A stretch of 64,000 bases of DNA from Lysinibacillus fusiformis (GCF_003049525.1 NZ_PYWL01000001.1:1-64000), one strand, 5' to 3'; shown: positions 50,572 through 59,623, numbered from the stretch's first letter. Notes: generated from the sequence alone by a model not told the origin. Made by a program: numbers and translations.

Positions 50572-51627
50572 TTATGATTGCTTTTTCACAATTTTTTTAC
50601 CATATGTCATATAGCGCCATAGCTTTTCAAATGGACCAATGGAAAAGAATTTGAACCAAATCATGCTAAAGATAATTTGGATGATAAAAATAATGCTTGC
50701 GATTACTACAATATCTGATGGTGAAACGACTTCTAAGCCCATAATCGAGATGATGGCCATACCAATAAAGCTTTGGGCTAAATAGTTGGTAAATGCCATT
50801 TGTCCCACTCGTCCGATTGGCTGAAAAATTTTCTCTATTTGACGATTCTCTAAAATAGTAAATAAACAAGCTAAATAAAAATATGTTGTCGGAACTACTC
50901 CTAAACCAATAATAGATTGTAACTGTTGGTCATCAGCTTGTGAGGCAAACCATATCCATAGTGAAAAACCAATAAAGAATGGGCCCGTAACAAGAAGCAG
51001 CCATTTTATTTGTTGGATATGAGCGCCAATATGACCAATCCAACCAGCTTTCGCTACTAAAAATCCACTTAAAAACATGATAAATATAGCGATAGCATCA
51101 TTCCCTAAAAGACCTAAAATAGTGGCCATTATCGAATTAGTTGGCATATACAATTGACCTAATATAGCAAGAATATGAAGTGTAATGATTGTAAAAAGCC
51201 ATTTACAAATTGTTGAAATTTTCGCAGAGTAAAATGGTAGCAATAAAAATCCAATAACTGCATAGATAGCTAAGATTGAACCCCAAAACAGGAAAATATG
51301 AATGATACCAATAATCAATAATGCAACTAAACGTCTTGCAAAGCGTCGTTTTGGTTTATCCCCACGAGCTTCTGCCCGAGAAGCAAAAATATAAAAACCA
51401 ACACCGAATAGGAATGAAAAGATTGAAAAGAATTTCTTTTCAATAAAGATATCAATAAGTGAATCGATCACTCCATTGATGCCACTATAATCAGGCATAG
51501 GGCCGCCCTCTATTATGACCTGATAGGCGCCTACATTAATAAATAAAATACCAAATAATGCTAATCCTCGAATAATGTCCAAGGAAAGAATTCGTTCTTT
51601 TTGTGTAACGGATGGATTCATGTTCAA
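50572..51627 (-). CDS. DUF418-family membrane protein
   Basis: 351 aa with about nine helices. ERILSLDIIRGLALFGILFI near the N-terminus and the C-terminal GRVGQMAFTNYLAQSFIGMA region are diagnostic of DUF418, often related to acyltransferase-like membrane proteins such as YeiB. DXXRGLALFGI is the conserved cytoplasmic turn. Function is not established. Monocistronic; the neighbouring genes give no clue. Confidence 0.85.
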   Translation of the reverse strand: MNMNPSVTQKERILSLDIIRGLALFGILFINVGAYQVIIEGGPMPDYSGINGVIDSLIDIFIEKKFFSIFSFLFGVGFYIFASRAEARGDKPKRRFARRLVALLIIGIIHIFLFWGSILAIYAVIGFLLLPFYSAKISTICKWLFTIITLHILAILGQLYMPTNSIMATILGLLGNDAIAIFIMFLSGFLVAKAGWIGHIGAHIQQIKWLLLVTGPFFIGFSLWIWFASQADDQQLQSIIGLGVVPTTYFYLACLFTILENRQIEKIFQPIGRVGQMAFTNYLAQSFIGMAIISIMGLEVVSPSDIVVIASIIFIIQIIFSMIWFKFFSIGPFEKLWRYMTYGKKIVKKQS

Positions 51628-51804
51628 ATAACTCCTTATCTTTTATGCTATAGCTAGCATAACTCTTCATCCTTACAACTATTTTTTTTTAAGCTTACAG
51701 GAACCTTACAAATCAAAAGATTAACTTTATAGTTTTTTATCCGATTCTCCCGAAAAAAATAACATATTTTATAGTAAGAACATAGTAGAAAAGAGGTTTC
51801 TCCG

Positions 51805-52068
51805 ATGAAAAGAAATCGCAAATTTGGTTTTTGTTACCCGGGCTATCGATACTGTGGACCTGGTTGCTCGGGACCAGGTGAACCCACAAATGCTGTGGAT
51901 AGTTGCTGTAAACAACATGATGAATGTTATGATCGTTACGGTAGCATAAGATATTGTGATGAACTATTTCAGAAATGCCTCAGACCTCACATGCATGCAC
52001 CCAATAAGATGGCGAGAGATGCAAGACTATTCAATCGGGTATTCGAACTACGTAATCGATTCTTTTAA
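51805..52068 (+). CDS. Small phospholipase A2-like protein
   Basis: 87 aa, rich in Cys, Arg and Tyr. The calcium-loop-like segment YRYCGPGCSGPG (about residues 15-26) and catalytic segment VDSCCKQHDECYDRYG, with the HD dyad, are the hallmark of the PLA2 fold, as in parvovirus VP1 and secreted PLA2. Eight Cys fit disulphide pairing outside the cell, but no signal peptide is visible. AAAGAGG precedes ATG 51805. Related short proteins exist in Bacillus genomes, annotated as VP1-like. Enzyme activity is not proven; it may act in spores or membranes. Confidence 0.8.
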   Translation: MKRNRKFGFCYPGYRYCGPGCSGPGEPTNAVDSCCKQHDECYDRYGSIRYCDELFQKCLRPHMHAPNKMARDARLFNRVFELRNRFF

Positions 52069-52074
52069 CAATGA

Positions 52075-52112
52075 AGCTCACGTTATGTTGAAAACAGCGT
52101 GGGCTACTTTTT
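52075..52112 (+). terminator. Terminator of the PLA2-like gene
   Basis: AGCTCACG (52075-52082) pairs with CGTGGGCT (52098-52105, one G-U), then ACTTTTTTG. It overlaps the 3' end of the convergent GNAT gene. Confidence 0.6.
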
Positions 52113-52874
52113 TGTATAAATCGCATATTTCTGTGGACCCATAAAGCCAAGCTTTGTCCCTAAATAAATGGATGCTGTATTGGAGATATCACAATCCCAG
52201 CAAGGCTTTAGCTCGTTGGCCAAACAATGATTGATAAATGTTGTCGCGATCAAACTAGCCAATCCCTGACCTCTATAATTCGAATCTGTCATAATATCAA
52301 TTTCAGCATAGTCATTTGATTTAAAAATAGAAACGGCTTCACTGACGATTTGCTCCTTATGTATTAGACAAAAGCCAAAACCATTTGTCAGGAAATTAGC
52401 CCTAGAATCCCAATATTCATCATAGTAAGCACATGTAAACTCCATTGCGTTATTTATATGATGTTGAGTAATTGGCATGACCTCAAAATTGGATACTTCT
52501 TGCTTCTCCTTCCCACCATACAAGCTTTTATCAAATGTAAAGGTATAGCGTTCTAATTTTCTAAGCTGCCCATTTACAAGTTGTTCAATTTTAGTATTCC
52601 ATTGCTCTGAATAAGAAAATAAGGTAAAGCGCTTCCCTTGCTCTACAGATTGCTCGAGGCAAATGGCAAGCTGACGGTCAAACTCAGTTGTAGTTGAATC
52701 ACCATATACAAAATAAATTCCTGATTTTGTATGTATTAGGAGCGTTTGAAAAGTAGCTGTATCTGCATAGACTGTCCCTTCTATTAATTGATCAAGAATA
52801 CTATAAACAAATGTTGGAGCCCTTAGAATGTTTTGTTTAATGATTGGATAATGATTCGCTGTAACTTTTATCAC
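52104..52874 (-). CDS. GNAT-family N-acetyltransferase (GNAT_acetyltr_2-like)
   Basis: 256 aa from GTG 52874, 7 nt after AAAAGGGG; the earlier ATG 52898 overlaps this site. The C-terminal half contains the acetyl-CoA loop SNYRGQGLASLIATTFINHC and the closing CDISNTASIYLGTKLGFMGP. The N-terminal half (~130 residues) is a family-specific domain. It resembles the GNAT_acetyltr_2 (ZBTB/YesJ-like) proteins. Substrate unknown. Confidence 0.82.
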   Translation of the reverse strand: MIKVTANHYPIIKQNILRAPTFVYSILDQLIEGTVYADTATFQTLLIHTKSGIYFVYGDSTTTEFDRQLAICLEQSVEQGKRFTLFSYSEQWNTKIEQLVNGQLRKLERYTFTFDKSLYGGKEKQEVSNFEVMPITQHHINNAMEFTCAYYDEYWDSRANFLTNGFGFCLIHKEQIVSEAVSIFKSNDYAEIDIMTDSNYRGQGLASLIATTFINHCLANELKPCWDCDISNTASIYLGTKLGFMGPQKYAIYTKK

Positions 52875-53008
52875 GACGTTTCCCCTTTTTATTGGCATTA
52901 AGCACCTTATATTTTATAATAAAATATAGATCTAGTTGAAGGGACTGAATGATGCACAGATAGCAATATTTTTCATCCAACACCATTAAAATCTTGGAGG
53001 TAAAAGTA

Positions 53009-53515
53009 TTGATTGAATGTATGGACACGGAAAGATTATTATTACGAAAAGTGGCTAGTGCTGATGCTAAAAGTTTATGGGCGATTTGGTCAGATCCTGC
53101 TGTGACCAAATTTATGAATATCTCAAACTTTACACACGAAGAACAGGCGCTGGAAATGATTGAATTACTCAATCAATTAGCTAATGAACATAGGGCCATT
53201 CGCTATTCTATCATTGATAAGATAGGCAATTGTATCATTGGCTCCTGTGGATTTAATAACGTAGATTTCGATAAAGCTACCGCAGAAATTGGCTATGACT
53301 TGGCGAAGACTCATTGGGGCAAGGGCTACGCCACAGAAGCTATTATCGCTTTAATCGATATTGCTTTTACACATTTGGAGATGAAGACAATTGTAGCAAA
53401 GGTCGATGTCGCGAATATTAATTCCATCAAAGTCTTGCAGAAATTGAATTTTATTTTGCAGGGCTATGATAGCAATGAAGAAAATTTACAAGTATACACA
53501 CTATGTAAAAGGTAA
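53009..53515 (+). CDS. GNAT-family acetyltransferase (RimJ/RimL-like)
   Basis: 168 aa from TTG 53009, 8 nt after GGAGG. TERLLLRKVASADAKSLWAI at the start, acetyl-CoA site YDLAKTHWGKGYATEAIIAL, then DVANINSIKVLQKLNFILQG are typical of the RimJ/RimL group that acetylates ribosomal protein N-termini or small amines. The frame is complete. It is transcribed opposite to the previous GNAT and shares a divergent promoter region. Confidence 0.87.
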   Translation: MIECMDTERLLLRKVASADAKSLWAIWSDPAVTKFMNISNFTHEEQALEMIELLNQLANEHRAIRYSIIDKIGNCIIGSCGFNNVDFDKATAEIGYDLAKTHWGKGYATEAIIALIDIAFTHLEMKTIVAKVDVANINSIKVLQKLNFILQGYDSNEENLQVYTLCKR

Positions 53516-53518
53516 TAT

Positions 53519-53558
53519 AGAAAGCTAAGAATGGTTATCTAACCATTCTTAGCTTTCT
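53519..53558. terminator. Perfect 18-bp bidirectional terminator
   Basis: AGAAAGCTAAGAATGGTT (53519-53536) pairs exactly with AACCATTCTTAGCTTTCT (53541-53558). On the minus strand it sits 2 bp past the original stop (53561) of the frameshifted PNPOx-like gene. Confidence 0.75.
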
Positions 53559-53560
53559 GC

Positions 53561-54053
53561 TTAGTGATACATGCCGTTATTAATTTTCCCCGTCAACTTT
53601 TCTATTTGTACTTCGAATAACTCTATTTTAGGCATAATTGGATAGCCCTCTTTTTTCAAATGTCCATTCAGGATCACCGTATTTCTCTAAAAGCGCATCA
53701 AAGAGCCATTCCTTCCTTGACTCCTCTTCAATTCTTACAACTTGTCCAAATAGTACTACACTTTGGTAGACAAGTGCAGATTGACAAGCATATTTTTTCC
53801 CTGAGTGTAAATCGCCCATTTCACTTACTTCTATACTGATTTTAGGGTTTTGTTTAATATTGGACCAAAAATGGCTTTCTCGCATATTACCGATATGCAA
53901 ATAAAGTTTATCATTTCTCTCATACACATAAACAAATGGAATCACATAAGGATATCCTTCTTCATCAACCGTCGCAACATGTGCTACTTTCCCCATCTTT
54001 AAAAATTGCAGTACTTCATCATGAGAAATTTCTACCCATTTGTTTTGAATCAT
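53561..54053 (-). pseudogene. Pyridoxamine 5'-phosphate oxidase-like protein, frameshifted in an A6 run
   Basis: The frame from ATG 54053 encodes a split-barrel flavoprotein: WVEISHDEVLQFLKMGKVAH, YPYVIPFVYVYERNDKLYLH, IGNMRESHFWSNIKQNPKIS. In an A6 tract (53651-53656) one extra A shifts it into GLSNYA*. In the other frame it continues as EGYPIMPKIELFEVQIEKLT, ending GMYH* at 53561, the expected PNPOx C-terminus. Removing one A restores 163 residues. FMN-linked heme or F420-type oxidoreductase roles are typical. It may be a real loss, phase variation or a homopolymer error. Confidence 0.75.
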
Positions 54054-54182
54054 ACCCCTTATCTTATTTTAACCCCCACATCCAAATATGGAACGATTAA
54101 AAAAAAATCGTTCATTCTAAACATATATATATTTTACATCTTTGTGACACCTAAAAAAAGGATATTTTTTCTTTCAACAATA

Positions 54183-54225
54183 AGTAAAGCCAAGAATGCA
54201 TTTGTTTAGCATTCTTGGCTTTACT
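54183..54225. terminator. Terminator of the AraC-type gene
   Basis: AGTAAAGCCAAGAATGC (54183-54199) pairs perfectly with GCATTCTTGGCTTTACT (54209-54225). Confidence 0.75.
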
Positions 54226-54231
54226 TTATCG

Positions 54232-55095
54232 TTATTTAATTGGAATCCAAATTTCTGAGTATGAATCAGGACTATATGCATCTTCTTCAGGGTACACCTC
54301 AAGCTCCGCTGTTCCTGCTGGCTCATATGGATTGGATGGGAACCATTCTGAATATATTTGTTTCCACGTATTTTGCATGGCATCTGGCATAGGGCCATGT
54401 ACCTCAAATACAACCCATTTTGATGCAGGCACTTCCATTGTTAATAGATCTCCTCCTACATCCCCTTCATGATTTGTAGCAATCCAATAATCAATGAACC
54501 CCTGTTGTCCTTGGCTTGTATTAGGTACACATACGCCCAGTACCCCATTGATATTGCCATTATTTAATTGATATAGATGGTGATCGAAGGCACTCTCATT
54601 GATTTCCTGCCAGAATAATGGTATTTCTCGAGTATTCTCTCCATCTTGGCAGTTGTACGTTCTTTTTACCCCAACAACTTGAAACTTGTCTTTTTCTACG
54701 ATTTTATACTTCATTGGTTCTGCTCCCTTCAAGCTTACCTGTATAACCAGGCGATTGTATGATTGTAATGGTCCTTGCTTCTTTCTCGCTTCACTCGGCG
54801 TTACATAATGCTGTTTACGAAACGCTTTTGTAAAGGCTTCAGGAGTTTCATAGCCATATTTGTAGGCGAGATCGATTATTTTTTGATCTGTATCCATTAA
54901 TTCCTGAGCTGCTAATGTTAATCTCCTCCGTCTTAAATAATCCGCAATCGACATATCCGTTAAAATCGCAAACGTTCGCTGAAAATGAAAGACAGATGAA
55001 TTAACCTCCTGTGCAATTTGTTCAATGGTTATGTTTTCTAATAAATGATCCTCCATAAAATTAATGGCTTTTTGAATCGACTCAATCCAACTCAT
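54232..55095 (-). CDS. AraC-family regulator with GyrI-like effector domain
   Basis: 287 aa from ATG 55095 (8 nt after GGGAG). The N-terminal ~105 residues are the double AraC HTH (MEDHLLENITIEQIAQEVNS, YGYETPEAFTKAFRKQHYVT). Residues ~130-287 are a GyrI/BmrR-like ligand-binding domain (KIVEKDKFQVVGVKRTYNCQ, ASKWVVFEVHGPMPDAMQNT, FPSNPYEPAGTAELEVYPEE). This Rob-like layout senses small cationic or hydrophobic compounds. The target genes are not evident. Confidence 0.88.
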   Translation of the reverse strand: MSWIESIQKAINFMEDHLLENITIEQIAQEVNSSVFHFQRTFAILTDMSIADYLRRRRLTLAAQELMDTDQKIIDLAYKYGYETPEAFTKAFRKQHYVTPSEARKKQGPLQSYNRLVIQVSLKGAEPMKYKIVEKDKFQVVGVKRTYNCQDGENTREIPLFWQEINESAFDHHLYQLNNGNINGVLGVCVPNTSQGQQGFIDYWIATNHEGDVGGDLLTMEVPASKWVVFEVHGPMPDAMQNTWKQIYSEWFPSNPYEPAGTAELEVYPEEDAYSPDSYSEIWIPIK

Positions 55096-55709
55096 TGCTC
55101 TCACTCCCTGATAACATCTTAAAATAGTTCATGCTTTCCAGCCTGTCTTTTTATGCTAACTTTGGACAGGTATGTGTAGAAGCAGTTTTTCATCACTAAC
55201 ACTCCTTCTATTTTCGTTACTTTACATACGATTTTCGCTCTTTCTCCACTAAAATCCATTGTACTAACTATCAAAAAATATCGAAAAATAACCATTATAT
55301 TTATAATAACGGACAAGGCCTTTATTGTCCTTAAATCAAGGATAGTCAACATCGTATCTTACCAAAGGAGGAAGAAAAGACTCAGGCTATGCCTTCAGAT
55401 GAAAAGGAGGCAATGGGAAATTTCCAAGCATGTTGTAATCATGAAGTATACGAAGAATTAGGCTACAGGTAGTATTGATGATAAATCTAATGCAGCTGTA
55501 GAAGTCTGTTACTTTGAAGCCATCATAATTGGCGGACAAATGACCCTTCTTAATCTTGAATAAATTAATGTACGATATCGCATGGCAATCTAAAGATGAT
55601 GTTGCACGACTACCATTGACATTCCCAGAAGATCGACCATTTCTCTTATCTTTATTTCCATAAAAAAAAGTCACGTCTACTCGACATGACCATCCTTTTA
55701 CATATAAAT
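55096..55709. other. Gene-poor stretch with decayed sequence
   Basis: No intact gene. A plus-strand frame near 55386 (MPSDEKEAMGNFQACCNHEV ... YR*) and the remnant at 55568 look like fragments of one or two lost genes. Minus-strand frames at 55119 and 55387 have no ribosome binding site or protein-like composition. Confidence 0.4.
55568..55663 (+). pseudogene. Short 3' remnant of a lost gene
   Basis: A 31-codon frame, MYDIAWQSKDDVARLPLTFP then EDRPFLLSLFP*, has protein-like composition but no ribosome binding site. Its upstream region is full of stops. It is probably the tail of a decayed gene; the family is not recognised. Confidence 0.3.
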
Positions 55710-55907
55710 TTAATGTCTACTCTCGTCTGGATGTTGATAAATAATTAAGGCAGAATGGATGACCGTTTGTTCTCCGATATAGAGGGTATTGTATTTGATA
55801 TCAAGTATGAAAAAGTAACTTAAATCTAATAAAGCCCGATTAATATCATGTTCAAATTGCACAATATCGTTGTTTTGAATTGTCACAACTTGAGTCGTTT
55901 GTGTCAT
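55710..55907 (-). CDS. Cse60-like sporulation protein
   Basis: 65 aa from ATG 55907 (8 nt after AAGGGG). The body FEHDINRALLDLSYFFILDI with KYNTLYIGEQTVIHSALIIY resembles the Cse60 family (small, DIKYxx...SAxIIY pattern), known as a sigma-E controlled gene in B. subtilis. The resemblance is in pattern only and lower than in close homologues. No SigE promoter was confirmed. Confidence 0.62.
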   Translation of the reverse strand: MTQTTQVVTIQNNDIVQFEHDINRALLDLSYFFILDIKYNTLYIGEQTVIHSALIIYQHPDESRH

Positions 55908-55951
55908 TGCCCACACCCCTTTTCTTTAATAAAGGGTATGAAAGTCAGTAT

Positions 55952-55989
55952 AAAAATATTGGAGCTTTTTAGCTCCAATATTTTTTAGT
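55952..55989. terminator. Bidirectional terminator after glnA
   Basis: AAAAATATTGGAGCT (55952-55966) pairs perfectly with AGCTCCAATATTTTT (55971-55985). Confidence 0.8.
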
Positions 55990-57319
55990 ACATCGTTAAA
56001 TATTCCTCACGCTCCCAGTTATGGACCCGTGTGCGGTATTTATCCCATTCGATTTCTTTGGCAACATTAAACTTTTCATAAATATGATCACCTAGAGCAT
56101 CTCGTACAACTGAATCCATTTCTAATTCAATTAACGCATGTTCTAATGAAGAGGGTAAGCTATCAATGCCATTTAATTCACGCTCTGGACCTGTCATTTT
56201 ATAAATATTTCGATCTACCGCTGCTGGAGGCATTAAATCCTTGCGTATGCCATCAAGCCCCGAAGCCAAGATCACAGCCATTGCTAAATAAGGATTCGCC
56301 GCTGGATCCACTGAACGTAATTCAACACGTGTTGATAATCCTCGAGCTGCTGGTATACGAATAAGTGGTGAACGGTTTTGAGCAGACCACGCAACATAGC
56401 ATGGGGCCTCATAGCCTGGGACTAATCGTTTATAAGAATTAACAAGTGGATTCGTAATTGCCGTAAATCCGTGTACATGCTGGATGATTCCTGCCATAAA
56501 GCTACGAGCTGTTGCACTTAATTGAAGTTCTGCGTGTTCATCATAAAATGCATTTTTATCCCCTTCAAATAATGATAGATTAAAATGCATACCAGAGCCG
56601 TTAACTCCGAATAGTGGCTTCGGCATAAATGTTGCATGTAGCCCATGCTGTGCAGCGATTGTTTTTACGACTAATTTAAATGTTTGAATATTGTCGCATG
56701 CTTCAATGGCACTAGCATATTTAAAATCAATTTCATGCTGTCCAGGTGCTACTTCATGGTGAGATGCCTCAATTTCAAAGCCCATCCCTTCTAGCTCTAA
56801 AACAATATCCCGACGACAATTCTCTCCTAAATCTGTCGGAGCTAAGTCAAAATAACCTCCGCTGTCATTTAGCTCAAGTGTCGGATGCCCCTTTTCATCC
56901 AGCTTAAAAAGGAAAAATTCTGGCTCTGGGCCCAAGTTAAAGGAAGTGAAACCTAACTCCTCCATTTCCTTTAAAACGCGCTTTAAATTGGAGCGTGGGT
57001 CTCCTTCAAATGGTGACCCATCTGGCCTTGCAATATCGCATATAAGGCGTGCCACCTTACCTTTTTCAGCTGTCCAAGGAAAAATGACAAATGTATTGAA
57101 ATCTGGTCTCAAGTACATATCAGACTCCTCTATACGTACAAAGCCTTCAATCGAAGAGCCATCAAACATAACCTTATTGTCTAAAGCTTTTTCTAATTGA
57201 CTCACAGGTACTTCTACATTTTTAATCGTTCCTAATATATCAGTAAATTGTAGGCGAATAAACTTCACATTTTCTTCCTTTACTCGGCGTATAATACCTT
57301 CTTTTGTATAATGTTTCAT
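55985..57319 (-). CDS. glnA: Glutamine synthetase type I (GSI-alpha)
   Basis: 444 aa from ATG 57319, the same length as B. subtilis GlnA; the frame extends 11 codons upstream but GGAG 9 nt away supports this start. DIYGTIKN-like [40 protein letters not shown] (Arg of the feedback site), [46 protein letters not shown] and [20 protein letters not shown] are the catalytic blocks. It lacks the adenylylation region, as GSI-alpha enzymes do. It makes glutamine from glutamate and ammonia. No glnR gene precedes it, but two GlnR/TnrA boxes do. Confidence 0.95.
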   Translation of the reverse strand: MKHYTKEGIIRRVKEENVKFIRLQFTDILGTIKNVEVPVSQLEKALDNKVMFDGSSIEGFVRIEESDMYLRPDFNTFVIFPWTAEKGKVARLICDIARPDGSPFEGDPRSNLKRVLKEMEELGFTSFNLGPEPEFFLFKLDEKGHPTLELNDSGGYFDLAPTDLGENCRRDIVLELEGMGFEIEASHHEVAPGQHEIDFKYASAIEACDNIQTFKLVVKTIAAQHGLHATFMPKPLFGVNGSGMHFNLSLFEGDKNAFYDEHAELQLSATARSFMAGIIQHVHGFTAITNPLVNSYKRLVPGYEAPCYVAWSAQNRSPLIRIPAARGLSTRVELRSVDPAANPYLAMAVILASGLDGIRKDLMPPAAVDRNIYKMTGPERELNGIDSLPSSLEHALIELEMDSVVRDALGDHIYEKFNVAKEIEWDKYRTRVHNWEREEYLTMY

Positions 57320-57334
57320 TTTCCACCACTCCAA

Positions 57335-57351
57335 TGTAAATTTAGTTAACA
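57335..57351 (-). promoter_or_regulatory. GlnR/TnrA box 1 (downstream of the promoter)
   Basis: TGTTAACTAAATTTACA fits TGTNA-N7-TNACA with no mismatch. It lies between the promoter and the ribosome binding site. Confidence 0.85.
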
Positions 57352-57371
57352 CATTTTTTATAACTGCTTTT

Positions 57372-57400
57372 AAAATACATCATTTTATTGTTATTAGCAA
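57372..57400 (-). promoter_or_regulatory. glnA promoter
   Basis: -35 TTGCTA (57395-57400), 17-bp spacer, -10 TATTTT (57372-57377), flanked by the two GlnR/TnrA boxes. Confidence 0.6.
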
Positions 57401-57406
57401 TATGTA

Positions 57407-57423
57407 TGTAAGGTTTTATAACA
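57407..57423 (-). promoter_or_regulatory. GlnR/TnrA box 2 (upstream of the -35)
   Basis: TGTTATAAAACCTTACA also fits TGTNA-N7-TNACA perfectly; 72 bp centre to centre from box 1. Confidence 0.85.
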
Positions 57424-57465
57424 TCGTTTTTTTAGAATATATTTATCTTGAATTTCGATACATAA

Positions 57466-57500
57466 AAAAGGCGTACCCATTTACTAAATGGATACACCTT
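57466..57500 (-). terminator. Terminator of the NSS transporter gene
   Basis: AAGGCGTACCCATTTA pairs with TAAATGGATACACCTT (two mismatches), then TTTTTT on the minus strand. Confidence 0.7.
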
Positions 57501-57510
57501 ATATATATTT

Positions 57511-58857
57511 TTAAAATTGAAATAGCATATTAACGAATACTACGAGTATGACAGCAGGTACTATGATTAACATTAACATCCTGTAAATCGCATAATACCC
57601 CTGCCCCATCTGGCTTCCCATTAGCAGTTCTCTTTTCACAAATTCCTTATCCACTACATATGCAATAAAAATCGCAATGGACAAGTTACCCAATGGCAGC
57701 ATTAAGTTTGATACTAAAAAGTCAGTTGCATCAAAAATATTCTTCCCAAAAACCGATACATCCGCTAGCAGGCTAGAGGAAAGGGATGCTGGGATGGCCG
57801 CAAGAAAGACGACTATACCTAGGCAAGAAGTCCATACGAGACGAGACTTCTGACTATTTTCCATAAATGCCGCAACAATAATTTCGTATAAACTAAACGA
57901 GGACGTTAATGTGGCAAATAAGAATAATAATAAAAACATCGCTAAAAATACTTCCCCAAATGGCATTTGGCTAAATGCTGTCGGTAACACCATAAATAAC
58001 AAGCCTGGCCCAGCTGCCGGCTCTAAATCAAAAGCAAAAACGACCGGGAAGATAGCTAGTCCAGCTAAAAATGAAACAAGTACCGTTAGCATAACGACGG
58101 AGCCTGCTGAATTCGGTAAACTCACATCTTTTTTGAGGTAGGAACTATATGTAACAAGGCAAGAAAATCCAACGGCTAACCCAAAGAAGGATTGCCCTAA
58201 AGCTTCTAATAAGGCTTTTCCGGTAATATTTGAAAAATCAGGCCATAAAAAGAATTTTACCCCGTCCATGGCGCCATCTAATGTGACAGCACGTATCACT
58301 AGGACAATGAACATAATAAAGAGCAATGGCATCATCCATTTATTCGCCTTTTCAATACCATTTTGGACACCTAATGAAATAACAAGTACGTTTGCTAATG
58401 TAAACAAAGCCAAACCTACAATTGTAATCCAAGGTGTACCAATTATCTTTCCAAATAGTTCTCCAGGATCAATAGCCGGATCAATGACAGCACCCGCTAC
58501 GCCTAGCCCACTATAAATAAAAATCCAGCCACCGACAACGCTATAAAATGTTAGTAATAAAAAACATCCGAGAACACCCATGCGGCCAATCCATGCCCAT
58601 CCCTTTTTCGTAGGAGCAATTTTTTTATAGGCAGTAATTGCCTCTGACTGTGTACCTCGTCCTAAAATATATTCAGATAATAGCATCGGGAGCCCAATTA
58701 ACAATGTAAACAATACAAAGATTAAGAAAAACGCCCCTCCGCCACTTTGTCCGGTTACATACGGAAGCTTCCAAATCGCTCCTAGTCCTATTGCAGCACC
58801 TGCTGATGCTAAAATAAATCCTAACTTACTAGACCACTGTCCTTTTTTTCCACTCAT
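57511..58857 (-). CDS. NSS-family sodium-dependent transporter
   Basis: 448 aa, eleven or twelve helices. GFILASAGAAIGLGAIWKLP at helix 1 (with the unwound GAIW in place of GNFWRFP), SGGGAFFLIFVLFTLLIGLP at helix 2 and FSLYEIIVAAFMENSQ at helix 8 are NSS/LeuT family signatures. Members import amino acids with sodium, probably tyrosine, tryptophan or branched amino acids. Substrate cannot be told from the sequence alone. It stands next to glnA but has its own terminator. Confidence 0.88.
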   Translation of the reverse strand: MSGKKGQWSSKLGFILASAGAAIGLGAIWKLPYVTGQSGGGAFFLIFVLFTLLIGLPMLLSEYILGRGTQSEAITAYKKIAPTKKGWAWIGRMGVLGCFLLLTFYSVVGGWIFIYSGLGVAGAVIDPAIDPGELFGKIIGTPWITIVGLALFTLANVLVISLGVQNGIEKANKWMMPLLFIMFIVLVIRAVTLDGAMDGVKFFLWPDFSNITGKALLEALGQSFFGLAVGFSCLVTYSSYLKKDVSLPNSAGSVVMLTVLVSFLAGLAIFPVVFAFDLEPAAGPGLLFMVLPTAFSQMPFGEVFLAMFLLLFLFATLTSSFSLYEIIVAAFMENSQKSRLVWTSCLGIVVFLAAIPASLSSSLLADVSVFGKNIFDATDFLVSNLMLPLGNLSIAIFIAYVVDKEFVKRELLMGSQMGQGYYAIYRMLMLIIVPAVILVVFVNMLFQF

Positions 58858-59000
58858 CTCTTCAAACTCCTCTAACTTTCTAAACTCTTCTCTAATTTTA
58901 CATGAAATTATAGCTTTCGACTAGGTATTACTAAAAAAGAACTAGTTATACTTGGACAACCCATTACCTTTTTCTATTTTTTCTACATTTCGCCATAAAA

Positions 59001-59027
59001 AAGCCTCGAGTTCATCCCTCGAGGCTT
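59001..59027 (-). terminator. Terminator of ribU
   Basis: AAGCCTCGAG (59001-59010) pairs perfectly with CTCGAGGCTT (59018-59027); TTTTTTA follows on the minus strand. Confidence 0.8.
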
Positions 59028-59035
59028 AGTACATT

Positions 59036-59623
59036 TTATTTTGTTATATACATAGAACGCTGGCGGTCAATCCATTTACGCATTGTCGTAAATAATAACG
59101 CCATAATACCCGTTAATAAAATCCCTTTGACAATATTAAATGGTAAAATACCAGCGATAATCATTTTATAAAGTGAGTCACCTACAACAGGCTCCATTCC
59201 TAAGAAGTAAGTGTACATTGGTAAAAATACAGCATAGTTTAAAACACTCATTCCTACTGCCATCACAACTGTTCCTATTGCTAAACCTCCAACAAGACCA
59301 GCGATTGTTTTAAAGCGATTAAAAATAAAGCTTACTGGCAAGATGAATAAAATACCTGTTACAAAATTGGCCATATGCCCTACCGGAACGCCTGTTGGAG
59401 TGCCTGAGAAAATCCAATCCAACACATTTTTAAACAATTCTACTAAAATACCAGCTACAGGTCCCATTGTGATTGCTGCAAGCAAGGCAGGCATATCACT
59501 GAAATCCACTTCCAAAAATGCTGGGAATGGCGGAATTGGGAAATTAAAAAGCATTAATAAAAATGAAATACTGCTCAGCATCCCAATCGTAATAAACGAT
59601 TGAAGTTTGACATTTTTCTTCAT
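59036..59623 (-). CDS. ribU: Riboflavin ECF transporter S component
   Basis: 195 aa from ATG 59623 (GAGGAG upstream; the longer frame starts inside the leader terminator). Six helices. The RibU pattern NFPIPPFPAFLEVDFSDMPA then LAAITMGPVAGILVELFKNV is the flavin-binding loop region. The Ala motif that docks on EcfT lies in helix 1 (FITIGMLSSISFLLML). It binds riboflavin outside and needs the shared ECF module encoded elsewhere. It is controlled by the FMN riboswitch directly upstream. Confidence 0.92.
   Translation of the reverse strand: MKKNVKLQSFITIGMLSSISFLLMLFNFPIPPFPAFLEVDFSDMPALLAAITMGPVAGILVELFKNVLDWIFSGTPTGVPVGHMANFVTGILFILPVSFIFNRFKTIAGLVGGLAIGTVVMAVGMSVLNYAVFLPMYTYFLGMEPVVGDSLYKMIIAGILPFNIVKGILLTGIMALLFTTMRKWIDRQRSMYITK

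Noticed and set aside
55119..55352. 77-codon minus-strand frame upstream of the AraC gene
   Set aside because: No site, odd composition, likely promoter DNA.
55387..55674. 95-codon minus-strand frame
   Set aside because: Lacks a ribosome binding site; the plus strand of the same DNA shows more protein-like remnants.
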